NCBI GenBank assembly: GCA_019262145.1
Contig: CP076745.1
Span: 803,093-867,092, forward strand
Reading direction: 5' to 3'
DNA length: 64,000 bases
Source of the DNA: Candidatus Methanogranum gryphiswaldense
GTDB taxonomy: Archaea > Thermoplasmatota > Thermoplasmata > Methanomassiliicoccales > Methanomethylophilaceae
Each line of letters begins with the position of its first letter. The stretch's first letter is position 1. Positions 34,615-43,676 of the stretch are shown piece by piece. The notes under the pieces were generated by a model. It was not told the DNA's origin. It saw only the letters and a list, made by a program, of their open reading frames with translations, and searched no databases. A program made the translations under genes and the position numbers.

Positions 34615-35064
34615 ATGGAACACAAGGTCAATGAACATGTATTAACGGAAGTACAATCAAGATCGGTGCTAAAAAAGGAAGAGATAGGGATATTTGCCAC
34701 GACAAATGAAGATGGCACACCATACGCTATTCCTATGCATTACATTTTTTTCAATGACAGAGTGTATATGTGGACTCGTCCGCACGGCCAAAAGGTCACG
34801 AATATAACTCGTGATCCTAGATGTAGCTTTGCTGTGCTAAATCTAGCGAGCTACGATTCAGTAAACAAGGTCGAATTTGAGAGTGTGGTAGTGAAAGGAA
34901 AAGCAAGAATGATACTTGATGACAATGATAAGGTCAAGATATTAGCAGACATATCTGAAAAATATGGAAAGAATAAGGATATAACCTTGGAAAAAGTAAA
35001 AATGACCGGAGTAATAGAGATAATTCCTGACACAATAACAGGAAAGTATCGCAGCGGCCTCTGA
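34615..35064 (+). CDS. PPOX/NimA-like flavin-binding protein
   Basis: A 149-residue split-barrel flavoprotein: EIGIFATTNEDGTPYAIPMH (about 23-42), then RVYMWTRPHGQKVTNITRDP and the ending ITGKYRSGL. It resembles the NimA/pyridoxamine-oxidase-like group. A close paralogue lies at 36427-36897 with the same TxxDGTPYA and TGKY landmarks, so the two probably arose by duplication. Substrate unknown. Confidence 0.82.
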   Translation: MEHKVNEHVLTEVQSRSVLKKEEIGIFATTNEDGTPYAIPMHYIFFNDRVYMWTRPHGQKVTNITRDPRCSFAVLNLASYDSVNKVEFESVVVKGKARMILDDNDKVKILADISEKYGKNKDITLEKVKMTGVIEIIPDTITGKYRSGL

Positions 35065-35109
35065 CTATCTTCAGAACAAGATTCAAGTATGCATTGTTGA
35101 GACAACAGA

Positions 35110-35589
35110 TCATTCGGATCCAGTCAGGTTAACGAATGTGGTTATTTTCTCTTGCCATCCGTCTTCCAGAGGACCCTTTGTAGTCAATACAAAGATGCTC
35201 ATGTCCGTTACTTTCAAAAGACCTTTATCTTGAAGCATTTTGTTCATAATTGGTAAAATCTTCTGCCATTTATCAACAGATTCCTGTTTGGGTCTTTTAT
35301 CGGCCTTCTTGCTAGGTTTGATCTCCATTTCGGTGGATATTACAGCATATTTGCTTCCAGAAGGTATATCTTTCTTTTCTATGAAGTTACGAATGCTCCG
35401 TATAGGTTTTCCAAAACGTGCGGGTGTGATGAAAACATACAAATCTGCTTTTGGAATTTCTCTCCCTTGGAAATCATTCACATTACGGATGATGACCTCA
35501 TTGCCTTTTTCTGTCATCTGTCTCTGATATTCTACCGCCAAATTAAGACCGTTACCATATTTTGATGCGTGAAAAAGCTCTATTTTCAT
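35110..35589 (-). CDS. Flavodoxin-domain protein
   Basis: A 159-residue protein with a flavodoxin-like start MKIELFHASKYGNGLNLAVE, in which the FMN phosphate loop is less canonical than in true flavodoxins, and PKADLYVFITPARFGKPIRS around 50-69. Basic middle part (KPSKKADKRPKQES). It probably binds flavin and shuttles electrons, but binding residues are only partly conserved. The ATG at 35589 is preferred over a codon four residues upstream. Confidence 0.72.
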   Translation of the reverse strand: MKIELFHASKYGNGLNLAVEYQRQMTEKGNEVIIRNVNDFQGREIPKADLYVFITPARFGKPIRSIRNFIEKKDIPSGSKYAVISTEMEIKPSKKADKRPKQESVDKWQKILPIMNKMLQDKGLLKVTDMSIFVLTTKGPLEDGWQEKITTFVNLTGSE

Positions 35590-35648
35590 ATTGAACACCA
35601 ATAATGAGACGGTATGATAGAAATAAAAACATTTGTTATTTCTTAGGT

Positions 35649-36065
35649 TTATTGTGAAGATTCTCTATTACACGGCGGTATCTTCTCATCTCTGCCCCGT
35701 AATAATATGATGTGCGCTGTTACACAAATTCCGACGATCATAAGGATTACGAGGATCAACATATTGTTGCGCATAAAATACATAGATATTGGTAAAAGTA
35801 ACCAGAGGAATATGATACTTGTCACCTTTGTTTTTTTGGATACCCCCGTACCGTTCTGATAATTCGTTATGAATTCTCCAAAATAACTGGATTGTGACAA
35901 CCATTTGTACATGCGTTCACTACTTCCACTGAAACAAAGTGCTGCGGCGATTATGAACGGCGTAGTTGGCAATATGGGTATGAATATGCCGATAGCACCT
36001 ATAGCTGTGGCAAAGATTCCTAGAATAATGAGTATTGCCTGTCGAATCTTCATACCAATCGCCAT
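35649..36065 (-). CDS. DUF454 family membrane protein (YbaN-like)
   Basis: A 138-residue inner-membrane type protein with about three to four hydrophobic segments. The DUF454 signature GAIGIFIPILPTTPFIIAAA (about 23-42) is followed by CFSGSSERMYKWL and YFGEFITNY. Function of the family is unknown. It is transcribed away from the PPOX gene at 36427. Confidence 0.85.
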   Translation of the reverse strand: MAIGMKIRQAILIILGIFATAIGAIGIFIPILPTTPFIIAAALCFSGSSERMYKWLSQSSYFGEFITNYQNGTGVSKKTKVTSIIFLWLLLPISMYFMRNNMLILVILMIVGICVTAHIILLRGRDEKIPPCNRESSQ

Positions 36066-36426
36066 TTTTGAATTGCTGTATATCGTAGTTAATTTTAACC
36101 ATTATTTTTTTGTACTTTGGAAAACTTTTGATCTTTTTTACATTCAAAATATTTTCTGTTAATTATTGCTTCAGACATGGACGTCGGGGGCTTTACATGT
36201 AATAATCATCAAATTATGGTTAATTTTATTCTTATATGGTATTTAAGGATATCATTCACATCCAATGTAAGATTGTAAGAATATCGGCCATAAGTATTGC
36301 ACCATAACATAAGGCAATTCACTATGATTTACATAAATGGAGTTTGTACAATCTTTTTTTCTAAAAATACCATTAGATGAATCACAATCCATAAGGATTT
36401 AATAACCAGACAGTAGATAATCAAAT
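36066..36426. other. AT-rich intergenic region, promoters only
   Basis: A 361-base gap between divergent genes. GATTTAATAACC near 36395 fits a TATA for a leaderless start at 36427. On the minus strand several AT-rich boxes precede the DUF454 gene. No open frame, tRNA or strong hairpin was found. Confidence 0.4.
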
Positions 36427-36897
36427 ATGGAACCCAGGATGAAAAAATATCCATTGACCGTTGAACAATGCGAATCTGTTCTGATCAAGTCAGAAACAGG
36501 TGTCATGGCAACATTGAACGATAACGGTGCTCCATACGCAGTTCCCGTTAACTATGTTTACCTGAATGGAAAGATATATGTTCACGGCCGCGCAAAAGGA
36601 CAGAAAATATCGAATTTGATCCTTGATCCTAGATGTAGTTTCACCGTGTTTGATGCTCAAGGTTATAACTATGAGGGAGAGACCGCATGTGATACAGAGA
36701 CTGATTTTGAAAGTGTTGTGATCCAAGGTAGAGCTTTTATGGTAAATGATGAAAAAAGAAAATTTGAGATCTTAAGGGCCATATCTGATAAATATGGAAG
36801 AAAAGGTATTGAGATTCCTTTAGAAAGAATATCATTCACCGGCGTAATAGAGATAATACCTGAAGCAATCACTGGAAAATATCATAAAGGACCCTGA
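36427..36897 (+). CDS. PPOX/NimA-like flavin-binding protein (paralogue)
   Basis: A 156-residue relative of the protein at 34615-35064. Common landmarks are ETGVMATLNDNGAPYAVPVN (about 23-42), KIYVHGRAKGQKISNLILDP and the C-terminal IEIIPEAITGKYHKGP. It carries a small insertion (YEGETACDTETDFES) with one extra Cys. Likely binds FMN; reaction unknown. Confidence 0.82.
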   Translation: MEPRMKKYPLTVEQCESVLIKSETGVMATLNDNGAPYAVPVNYVYLNGKIYVHGRAKGQKISNLILDPRCSFTVFDAQGYNYEGETACDTETDFESVVIQGRAFMVNDEKRKFEILRAISDKYGRKGIEIPLERISFTGVIEIIPEAITGKYHKGP

Positions 36898-37004
36898 TCT
36901 AAACTTTGTAGATAGATCGCATTATTTTCAAGATCAACCATATTTTCTTGTTTTTGACTATAATGTAATATAGTGACAATACGTAATTGGCGATGGTCTA
37001 TTAA

Positions 37005-38099
37005 ATGGAACAAAACCTGCTATTGGTAATAGCGATACTGGCCATATTTGTTGTATTGGTCTCCGCATTCAGCGGTGTGAAGATAGTACAGCCTTATGAA
37101 CAGGCAATATACATGAGACTCGGTAAGTACGTCCGTGTCCTCAATCAAGGTCTGAACATCGTATGTCCGCTTATAAACAAGGTTGTAAAATTGGATCTTC
37201 GTACAGAGGTCATGGATGTGCCGAAGCAGGAGGTCATTACAAAAGATAATTCTCCTGTTTATGTCGATGCCATAATCTACATCAAGGTAACAGATCCGAA
37301 GAACGCGTTCTTCGAGGTTACGGACTATCGTCTTGCCACGGTGAATCTTGCACAGACAACATTACGTTCGGTGATCGGAGAGATGGAACTCGACGAGATA
37401 CTTTCCAACAGGGAGAAGATCAACATTCAGCTGAGGGACATACTGGATGAAAGCACCGACAAATGGGGTGTAAGGATAGAGACCGTTGAGATCAAAGAGG
37501 TGGATCCTGCAGCAAAGGTCAAATCATCCATGGAGGACCAGACTTCAGCGGAAAGGAAGAGACGTGCCGCAATCCTCGAGGCAGACGGTCTCAAGAGGGC
37601 AGCAATCCTCGAGGCAGAAGGTAAGAAGAAATCAAGGATACTCGAGGCAGAAGGTCTTAGACAGTCCATGATACTCGAGGCAGAAGGTAAAAGGCTCGCC
37701 ACGATATTGGAAGGACAGGGTGAGGCACAAAAGTTGCGTATACTGTCTGTCGGAGCAGCAGCCATGGATTCTAAAGCATTGTCAGTATTGTCATTGGATA
37801 CCCTTCAAAAGATAGGTCAGGGAGAATCGTCAAAGATATTCTTCCCAATGGAGCTCACCAGATTGGTGGATGGAATATCTGATTACTTGGGCTCTGCACA
37901 GAGGATACCCGATAGAGCGGTATCCGATACAGAGAGTATCAGACGCGATGTCGGAGACCCCGATGATATATTGGGGCCGATCCCCAAACAAGAGGACATA
38001 AGACGCGAAACTGAAGAGATAAAGAAGAACGTCGAGAACGAGATATCGGAATCCAACAGTATTGCCGAATCAGTCAAGACATCAAGGTCAAGATCTTGA
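37005..38099 (+). CDS. SPFH/Band 7 (slipin-type) membrane protein
   Basis: A 364-residue stomatin/prohibitin-family protein with one N-terminal membrane helix (residues 4-25). The SPFH domain follows (VKIVQPYEQAIYMRLGKYVR at about 25-44, then LNIVCPLINKVVKLDLRTEV). A basic helical region with five 11-residue repeats comes next, then an acidic tail. Such proteins form membrane microdomain scaffolds and are usually paired with NfeD, which is encoded next (38180) but beyond a terminator-like hairpin. Confidence 0.92.
   Translation: MEQNLLLVIAILAIFVVLVSAFSGVKIVQPYEQAIYMRLGKYVRVLNQGLNIVCPLINKVVKLDLRTEVMDVPKQEVITKDNSPVYVDAIIYIKVTDPKNAFFEVTDYRLATVNLAQTTLRSVIGEMELDEILSNREKINIQLRDILDESTDKWGVRIETVEIKEVDPAAKVKSSMEDQTSAERKRRAAILEADGLKRAAILEAEGKKKSRILEAEGLRQSMILEAEGKRLATILEGQGEAQKLRILSVGAAAMDSKALSVLSLDTLQKIGQGESSKIFFPMELTRLVDGISDYLGSAQRIPDRAVSDTESIRRDVGDPDDILGPIPKQEDIRRETEEIKKNVENEISESNSIAESVKTSRSRS
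37563..37727 (+). repeat. Five tandem 33-bp coding repeats in SPFH gene
   Basis: Five consecutive 11-residue units of the form R-A-A-I-L-E-A-E-G-x-K, each spelled by 33 bases with the shared core ATxCTCGAGGCAGAAGGT. AEG-type repeats are known in slipin/SPFH proteins; here the array is unusually regular at the DNA level, hinting at recent expansion. Confidence 0.8.
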
Positions 38100-38113
38100 T
38101 TTAAAATCTTTTA

Positions 38114-38137
38114 ATTGCACCCCTTTTGGGGTGCAAT
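38114..38137 (+). terminator. Strong hairpin terminator candidate after SPFH gene
   Basis: Perfect 10-bp stem (ATTGCACCCC/GGGGTGCAAT) with a TTTT loop, followed by ATTTTCC. It starts 15 bases after the SPFH stop and separates it from nfeD. Confidence 0.65.
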
Positions 38138-38179
38138 ATTTTCCTTATGATTTAAGTATCGGATCGACAATTACATGTC

Positions 38180-38623
38180 ATGGACCCGGTAACGCTGGCT
38201 TTGATATTGATCATCATCGGAATGATATTGATCATAGTGGAAGCCTTCAGTCCGGGCGTGTACATGATAATTCCCGGCACCGTTCTTTTGATACTGGGGA
38301 TACTAGGTTGGGCTTTTCCAGATTTCCTTTTCACTTGGAAATCGCCAGTAGTGGCGCTCGTAATTGCTGTACCCGTGACTGTCCTCACAGTATGGGGTTA
38401 CAGATACTTGGGAAGACCAGAACCCCCTTCCACGACCGTCATGGATTCTTTGTTGGGAAGGAATGGAAAGGTGACCGTTGCAATAGTTCCTGGTAGCATG
38501 AAGGGCAAGGTCAAGATAGGCTCCGATACATGGAGCGCTGAAGCAGATGAGGAAATTGACATCGGACAAGAAGTAACAGTCGATTCCAGTTCTGGTGTCC
38601 ATGTGCATGTGAAGAAAAAATAA
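38180..38623 (+). CDS. NfeD-like membrane protein
   Basis: A 147-residue short NfeD: three to four membrane helices in the first 80 residues (ALILIIIGMILIIVEAFSPG), then a C-terminal OB-fold domain (LLGRNGKVTVAIVPGSMKGK, DEEIDIGQEVTVDSSSG). NfeD proteins partner SPFH proteins in membrane organisation. It is adjacent to the SPFH gene as expected but likely has its own promoter because a strong hairpin lies between them. Confidence 0.88.
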   Translation: MDPVTLALILIIIGMILIIVEAFSPGVYMIIPGTVLLILGILGWAFPDFLFTWKSPVVALVIAVPVTVLTVWGYRYLGRPEPPSTTVMDSLLGRNGKVTVAIVPGSMKGKVKIGSDTWSAEADEEIDIGQEVTVDSSSGVHVHVKKK

Positions 38624-38849
38624 TTCTATTTCTGAATCTTAAAAGTAATGGGAATCTATAATTAACCAACGGTTAGCTTTATCTGTACTGAAGTTCCTAC
38701 ATTGAGTTGATCATGGACTGGTGGTTAGGACCTGTATACCTGTTAAAACTGTATAAAGTTGAAGAAATTTACTAACTCAGACATTGCTCTGCAAGATCAT
38801 ACTAAACTTGATCTTCATCGGTCAGATCGAAAGCGCATTATGAATGTGT

Positions 38850-38855
38850 GGAGGT
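38850..38855 (+). promoter_or_regulatory. Ribosome-binding site of rubredoxin-flavoprotein gene
   Basis: GGAGGT lies three bases before ATG 38859 and six before ATG 38862. The second spacing is better and gives the natural rubredoxin start MKWKCTVCGY. Confidence 0.6.
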
Positions 38856-38861
38856 CTTATG

Positions 38862-40648
38862 ATGAAGTGGAAATGTACAGTTTGCGGTTATATTCACGAA
38901 GGCGACGAGCCTCCAGAAGAATGTCCTGTCTGCGGTTCACCTAAAGAGGTTTTCGTATTGATGGACGAAAAAGAAGGATCTACGGAACAAACCTCTTTAA
39001 AATCCTACAGTACGGTTCATGATGCTGATATATTGGTGGTGGGAAGTGGCGCTGCAGCACTTTCTGCAGCGATAACAGCCAAGGCCAATGGCGCCAGCGT
39101 TATAGTATTGGAAAAAGCATTATCTGTGGGAGGAACCACCATCCGCTCAGGTGGAGGTTTCTGGATACCTAATAACAGATTTCAAAAAAAGGCTGGAATA
39201 CGCGATACGAAAGATGACGCTCTAAAATATATGGCACGTTACTCATTTTCACATCTTTATGATCCCACCAATATGAGCTTGGGTCTTCCAGAGCACGACT
39301 ACAGTTTATTGAGTGCATATTATGATAATGCTTCCGAAATGGTTGATTTTCACGAAAGCGTAGGATCCCTTCAGATCATCAACGAAATAAATTGGTTGGG
39401 CAAAATGCAAGTTGACTATCAGGACCATATGCCTGAGAACAAAGGAATACGTGGACGTGTTCTTTATTCTTGCAATCCCGATGGAAAAAAAAGCTATGGT
39501 TATGAGCTTATGCGGCAATATCAGGAATGGTGCCGTAAGAATGATGTCCCGATACTAACAGGCCATCGTGTCATTCGCATTCTACAAAATAAGAAAAAAG
39601 AAGTGACCGGACTAGAGGTCAATGTTGGTAATGATAATCAGACATTCAGAGCATATAAGGCCGTAATATTTGCAAGCGGAGGTTATTCTCATAATCCTGA
39701 AATGGTGTTGCGTTTTCAAAGAGGTCCTCACTTCGGAGGATGTGCAGCATCAACGAATACAGGTGATTTTATTACAATGGCAACCGAGATTGGTGCGCAA
39801 TTAGGAAACACGGCTGGTGCTTTTCGTACTCAAAGTATATTTGAAAATGCAATTTCCGATCCGAATGGAATGAACAGTGTTTTCTATGTTCCAGGAGACA
39901 GTGTTCTCGAGGTCAACAAATATGGCCATCGTTTCGTTGACGAAAAAAGGAATTACAATGATCGGACCATGTCTCATTTCATCTGGGATCCGCAACGTGC
40001 CGAATGGACGCATATGCTTGTATTCATGATATTCGATCAGAGAACGGCTACACTTTGGCAGGGATTTCCACCATATACAATTCAAGGTAAGGAAGCACCG
40101 TACATCATCAAATCGGATACATTCGATATATTAACCGATGAAATATCCATTCGTCTTGACTCATTGAAACATCATACGGGAGGATTCAAATTATCACCTG
40201 ATTTTAATGACAATCTAAAAAGAACGGTCGTTCATTTTAACGATTTTGCAAGAAAAGGTCATGATGATGATTTTCAAAGGGGGGATTTCTTCTATGATAG
40301 GGAATGGACCACATTCCCTCCAACTATACCCGGTCAGGAATGGCCTCCTAAAAAAAGCAAGAATCACACAATGTACCCATTGAGCGATAAAGGGCCTTAT
40401 TATGCGATCATATTAAGCGCTGGAACACTGGATACAAATGGCGGACCAGTAATTAACGCTAAAGCTCAAGTACTGAATGCAAGAGGCGCTCCCATTTCAG
40501 GTCTCTATGGTGCCGGAAATTGTATAGCATCCCCAACAGCTAACTCGTATATTGGGGTGCAGGCAGTACGATAGGCCCAGCAATGACATTTGGATATATC
40601 GCAGCAAAAAATGCGATCAATGAACCATCAAATAAAGGATTGCACTAA
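38862..40648 (+). pseudogene. Rubredoxin-FAD flavoprotein (fumarate reductase/ketosteroid dehydrogenase-like), frameshifted near C-terminus
   Basis: An N-terminal rubredoxin domain (KCTVCGYIHEG and ECPVCGSPKEV) is joined to a flavoprotein of the fumarate reductase/3-ketosteroid dehydrogenase family, with the FAD motif VVGSGAAALSAAITAKANGA and GGTTIRSGGGFWIPNN. The frame is open to a TAG at 40572 but becomes nonsense after [11 protein letters not shown]. In another frame the expected FAD-binding end ([17 protein letters not shown]) continues to a TAA at 40646. Two extra bases in TATAT at 40548-40552 explain it. It may be a true mutation, phase variation or a sequence error. Confidence 0.82.
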
Positions 40649-40797
40649 AAATGCCCATTTTTACTTGATGGATTTAATTATCAAACAGAAAATAAACCTC
40701 TTTGACCTTTTCATTTCTATGAATTCGAAATCTTTGCATGATGACGATATTTATTACTCTTAACCTCAATATCTATTTCGTGAATTCAACTTTTAAA

Positions 40798-41289
40798 ATG
40801 GTATCTACAGACGAACTGAGATTCAATCCATTTACCAAATTAGGCAGAGATTGGATACTCATTACTGCTGAGGTCGATGAAAAGATCAATTGCATGACAG
40901 CGTCTTGGGGAGGAGTAGGTGTAATGTGGAACAAGCCCGTAGCCATTATTTTCCTACGTCACAGTCGTTATACAAAAGAACTTGTGGACAAGGCCGATTC
41001 ATTTTCCATTACAACATTTGATGTTCCAAAATATAAGGAAATGTTGTCGTATATGGGATCGGTATCGGGACGTAACGAAGATAAGATCAAGAAAATGGGT
41101 TTGACCATCGATCATTGTGATGGCGTCCCTTTCTTCGAGGAAGCCTCCTCCGCAGTTATATGCAAAAAATTATGTTGTCAAGAGATACAAAAAGAGAACA
41201 TCCCGAAAGATATACTGAATACAATGTACCCCAAAGAAGATTATCACAGTATGTACATAGGTGAGGTCTGCAAGGTCCTAAAAAAATAA
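40798..41289 (+). CDS. Flavin reductase family protein
   Basis: A 163-residue FMN-binding split-barrel protein of the flavin reductase/flavoredoxin family: LITAEVDEKINCMTASWGGV (about 20-39), then NKPVAIIFLRHSRYTKELVD and FSITTFDVPKYKEMLSYMGS. Members reduce flavin with NAD(P)H or act as electron carriers. The ATG at 40798 is chosen because ATATCTATTTC about 28 bases upstream is a TATA candidate; residues upstream do not match the family. Confidence 0.87.
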   Translation: MVSTDELRFNPFTKLGRDWILITAEVDEKINCMTASWGGVGVMWNKPVAIIFLRHSRYTKELVDKADSFSITTFDVPKYKEMLSYMGSVSGRNEDKIKKMGLTIDHCDGVPFFEEASSAVICKKLCCQEIQKENIPKDILNTMYPKEDYHSMYIGEVCKVLKK

Positions 41290-41294
41290 TTTGT

Positions 41295-42848
41295 TCAAAA
41301 TTTCATTTCAGATACGAAGAAAACATTGTAATCGGTTTCAGTAAGCTCCTTCAATCCTGATTTTATCAATCCTTCATAAAATGAGGATATGTGTCTGAAT
41401 TCCATATCGCCTATACTGTTTCTTTTAATGTTGATTCTCAAAGGTATGTGTGATAATATTCTTGTGTTAAGGTCATATCCAATATTGATTCCACAAGCCT
41501 TATCTAAAAAGACCTCGGGCTCAATGTTCGGATCATGTGATACCATTGCTTTCGCAAATTCTGAACCTGTCCTATACATAAGCCCGGTACCATCAATTCC
41601 TGTAAGTCTGAGTGCACAGGTAACATACTTGAAAGCATATCTGTAATAGTCTGAAGGGTGGTCTGCCAATGAACGAAACATTTCCTCAACTAAACTCGTG
41701 CAACCTTTCTCCATCTTTGCAGGAATTAACATTGGTATGGCCTGAAGTTCATAATAAACATACTTTGAACGAGTATCATTATCAGATGAAATGGCACCTA
41801 TTTTCATTAATTTCGCTATGTTCATGTGCACTGTTACAGGCGGTATGTCCAATTGTTCTGATAATTGCTTAAGTGATCTTTTTCCTTCCTTCAGCAATTC
41901 TAATATCCTCATCTGTGTCTCATTACCGAAAAGTATCGATTTATTTCCTACGAGGTATACTGCATACGGCTTATCATCTCTTTTCTCTTCTGAAGCAAGT
42001 ATACTATTCTTTCCTTTACAACAACAATTATATGGTTTGATTATCAGATATGTCGTATCGTCCTTTTCCTCAACAGAATCTAGATGATATGGGTCACCTG
42101 TCCTTTCCATCATGAATTGACACAGCGACCCAATCACAAGACGAGTGGATATCAAAGACTCTCTTGAAGTCTGACCGCGATGTGTTTGCTCCACGACCAT
42201 ATCTTTTCCGTTGATGATTATCTTTATTGACGGAAACGAAGCTCTGTTGTAAATCTCAGTTATCGCTCTTATGAACTGCTCATCATCCACATTACCAAAT
42301 TTTTTCCACATATAATGAGCAGAAAGTCTTCCACATCTTTCCAATAAGGGATCGATACTTATTCCTACGCTGAGCGGTATTATACTTGTAAGCATGAGTA
42401 TCGCACTGTCATGTCCTTTTTGATTCAGGACAATACGCTCCACGATCGTTTTCTCAGCCTGCAAGATCTCCGGTCTCACTTCTACAGATTCCAAGCATTT
42501 GAAAGATGATGGATAATAAACGACCTTTCTTTTATCATTAGCATCTTGATAGGAATTTACAAGCTGCCATCTCAATAATTTCATCATATTGGACTGTATG
42601 GACGACTTCGACAAATTCAATTCCAAAGCGATCTCAGAAGATGTCATTTCTGAATGCTGAAGTATATCCATTATACTGATGCTAACGGGATTGGTAAGAT
42701 ATCTTACTCCTCCGTCGGTCACGAATATTGCGTAATGATCGCTGTACTCTATGTCTGCCATGATATCTGTATCCAAAACTGATGCCTTAGTATCGGATTG
42801 ATGAATATAATAGTTTTTCAGATCATTAATATCGTACTGTGATCTCAA
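41295..42848 (-). CDS. Internally duplicated winged-HTH regulator
   Basis: A 517-residue protein with two similar halves. Each starts with a short strand (DHYAIFVTDGGVRYL near 37; KPYAVYLVGNKSILF near 297), then an ArsR-like winged HTH (MTSSEIALELNLSKSSIQSN; RSLKQLSEQLDIPPVTVHMN), then a roughly 150-residue alpha/beta sensor-like region (DPLLERCGRLSAHYMWKKFG; GTGLMYRTGSEFAKAMVSHD). A CCC cluster (YNCCCKGKN) links the halves. The ligand is unknown. The start is TTG at 42848; ATG at 42761 is an alternative. It is divergent from the EFR1 gene. Confidence 0.78.
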   Translation of the reverse strand: MRSQYDINDLKNYYIHQSDTKASVLDTDIMADIEYSDHYAIFVTDGGVRYLTNPVSISIMDILQHSEMTSSEIALELNLSKSSIQSNMMKLLRWQLVNSYQDANDKRKVVYYPSSFKCLESVEVRPEILQAEKTIVERIVLNQKGHDSAILMLTSIIPLSVGISIDPLLERCGRLSAHYMWKKFGNVDDEQFIRAITEIYNRASFPSIKIIINGKDMVVEQTHRGQTSRESLISTRLVIGSLCQFMMERTGDPYHLDSVEEKDDTTYLIIKPYNCCCKGKNSILASEEKRDDKPYAVYLVGNKSILFGNETQMRILELLKEGKRSLKQLSEQLDIPPVTVHMNIAKLMKIGAISSDNDTRSKYVYYELQAIPMLIPAKMEKGCTSLVEEMFRSLADHPSDYYRYAFKYVTCALRLTGIDGTGLMYRTGSEFAKAMVSHDPNIEPEVFLDKACGINIGYDLNTRILSHIPLRINIKRNSIGDMEFRHISSFYEGLIKSGLKELTETDYNVFFVSEMKF

Positions 42849-42920
42849 AACCGTTTATCTGCAGATTGGTGAAATACTGACATGAATCAGATTATAATGA
42901 TATGATGTACATTACCGATC

Positions 42921-43676
42921 ATGATCATCTGTTTCAGCGGTACCGGAAATAGCATGCATGTCGCAAAGTATGCATCTGCTGTTATCGGTGATGAAGTTGT
43001 TTCCATAAACGATCTTTTAAGATTAAGAGAAAAAGAACCACTCAGATCTGAGAGGCCATGGGTGTTAGTGTGCCCGATATATGCATGGAGAATACCTCGT
43101 GTAGTAGAAAAATTCATTCTTGAGAATGCATTCATGGGCAACAAACAGTTCTATTCCATCCTTACATGCGATTCAGAAGTCGGAAGTGCTGACAGATATT
43201 TGAAAAAGCTGTGTACAGAAAAGGGTTTTGTATACATGGGTATGGCATCTGTCAATATGCCAGAAAATCTAATTACGATGTATCATGCCCCGAGTGATAA
43301 GGACTGTGAAGTGATAGTTCGTCGTGCTGATAGAAGGGTCAAAGGTCTTGCTGAACTTATCAACTCAGAAGTGAAACTTACTGACAATAAATCCAAAAGT
43401 ATTTTCAAAAGTGCAGTGGTAAATCCAATATTCTATAAATTCTATGTAAAACCAGAAGGATTCCGTACAACAGATTTGTGCACATCGTGTGGACTTTGCA
43501 CTTCAAATTGTCCGATGAATAACATTAAAATGATCAAAGGAAGACCACAATGGGAAAATAATTGCACTTTCTGTATGTCATGCATATGCAGATGCCCTAC
43601 GGAAGCAATAGAATATAAGAATAAGACGAAAGGAAAAAGAAGGTACGTCTGCGTCGAAACAGATGAACGGTCTTAA
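42921..43676 (+). CDS. EFR1-type flavodoxin-ferredoxin fusion
   Basis: A 251-residue electron carrier with an N-terminal flavodoxin-like domain (ICFSGTGNSMHVAKYASAVI, the FMN phosphate loop) and a C-terminal pair of 4Fe-4S motifs: CTSCGLCTSNCP (about 191-202) and CTFCMSCICRCP (about 217-228). The family (EFR1) is common in anaerobes; partners are unknown. It shares a divergent promoter region with the duplicated HTH regulator, so it may be its target. The 3' end overlaps the convergent methyltransferase stop by four bases. Confidence 0.88.
   Translation: MIICFSGTGNSMHVAKYASAVIGDEVVSINDLLRLREKEPLRSERPWVLVCPIYAWRIPRVVEKFILENAFMGNKQFYSILTCDSEVGSADRYLKKLCTEKGFVYMGMASVNMPENLITMYHAPSDKDCEVIVRRADRRVKGLAELINSEVKLTDNKSKSIFKSAVVNPIFYKFYVKPEGFRTTDLCTSCGLCTSNCPMNNIKMIKGRPQWENNCTFCMSCICRCPTEAIEYKNKTKGKRRYVCVETDERS

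Noticed and set aside
36066-36426. Hidden gene or RNA in the 361-base gap
   Set aside because: No open frame of useful length, no strong stems and only AT-rich promoter-like sequence.
37563-37727. CRISPR-like periodic repeat
   Set aside because: The 33-base units are in frame, have no variable spacers and encode the known AEG-type repeats of SPFH proteins.
40572-40640. UAG at the end of the flavoprotein frame as a pyrrolysine codon
   Set aside because: Read-through gives only three codons before a TGA, while the true family C-terminus is in another frame. A frameshift explains the sequence better.
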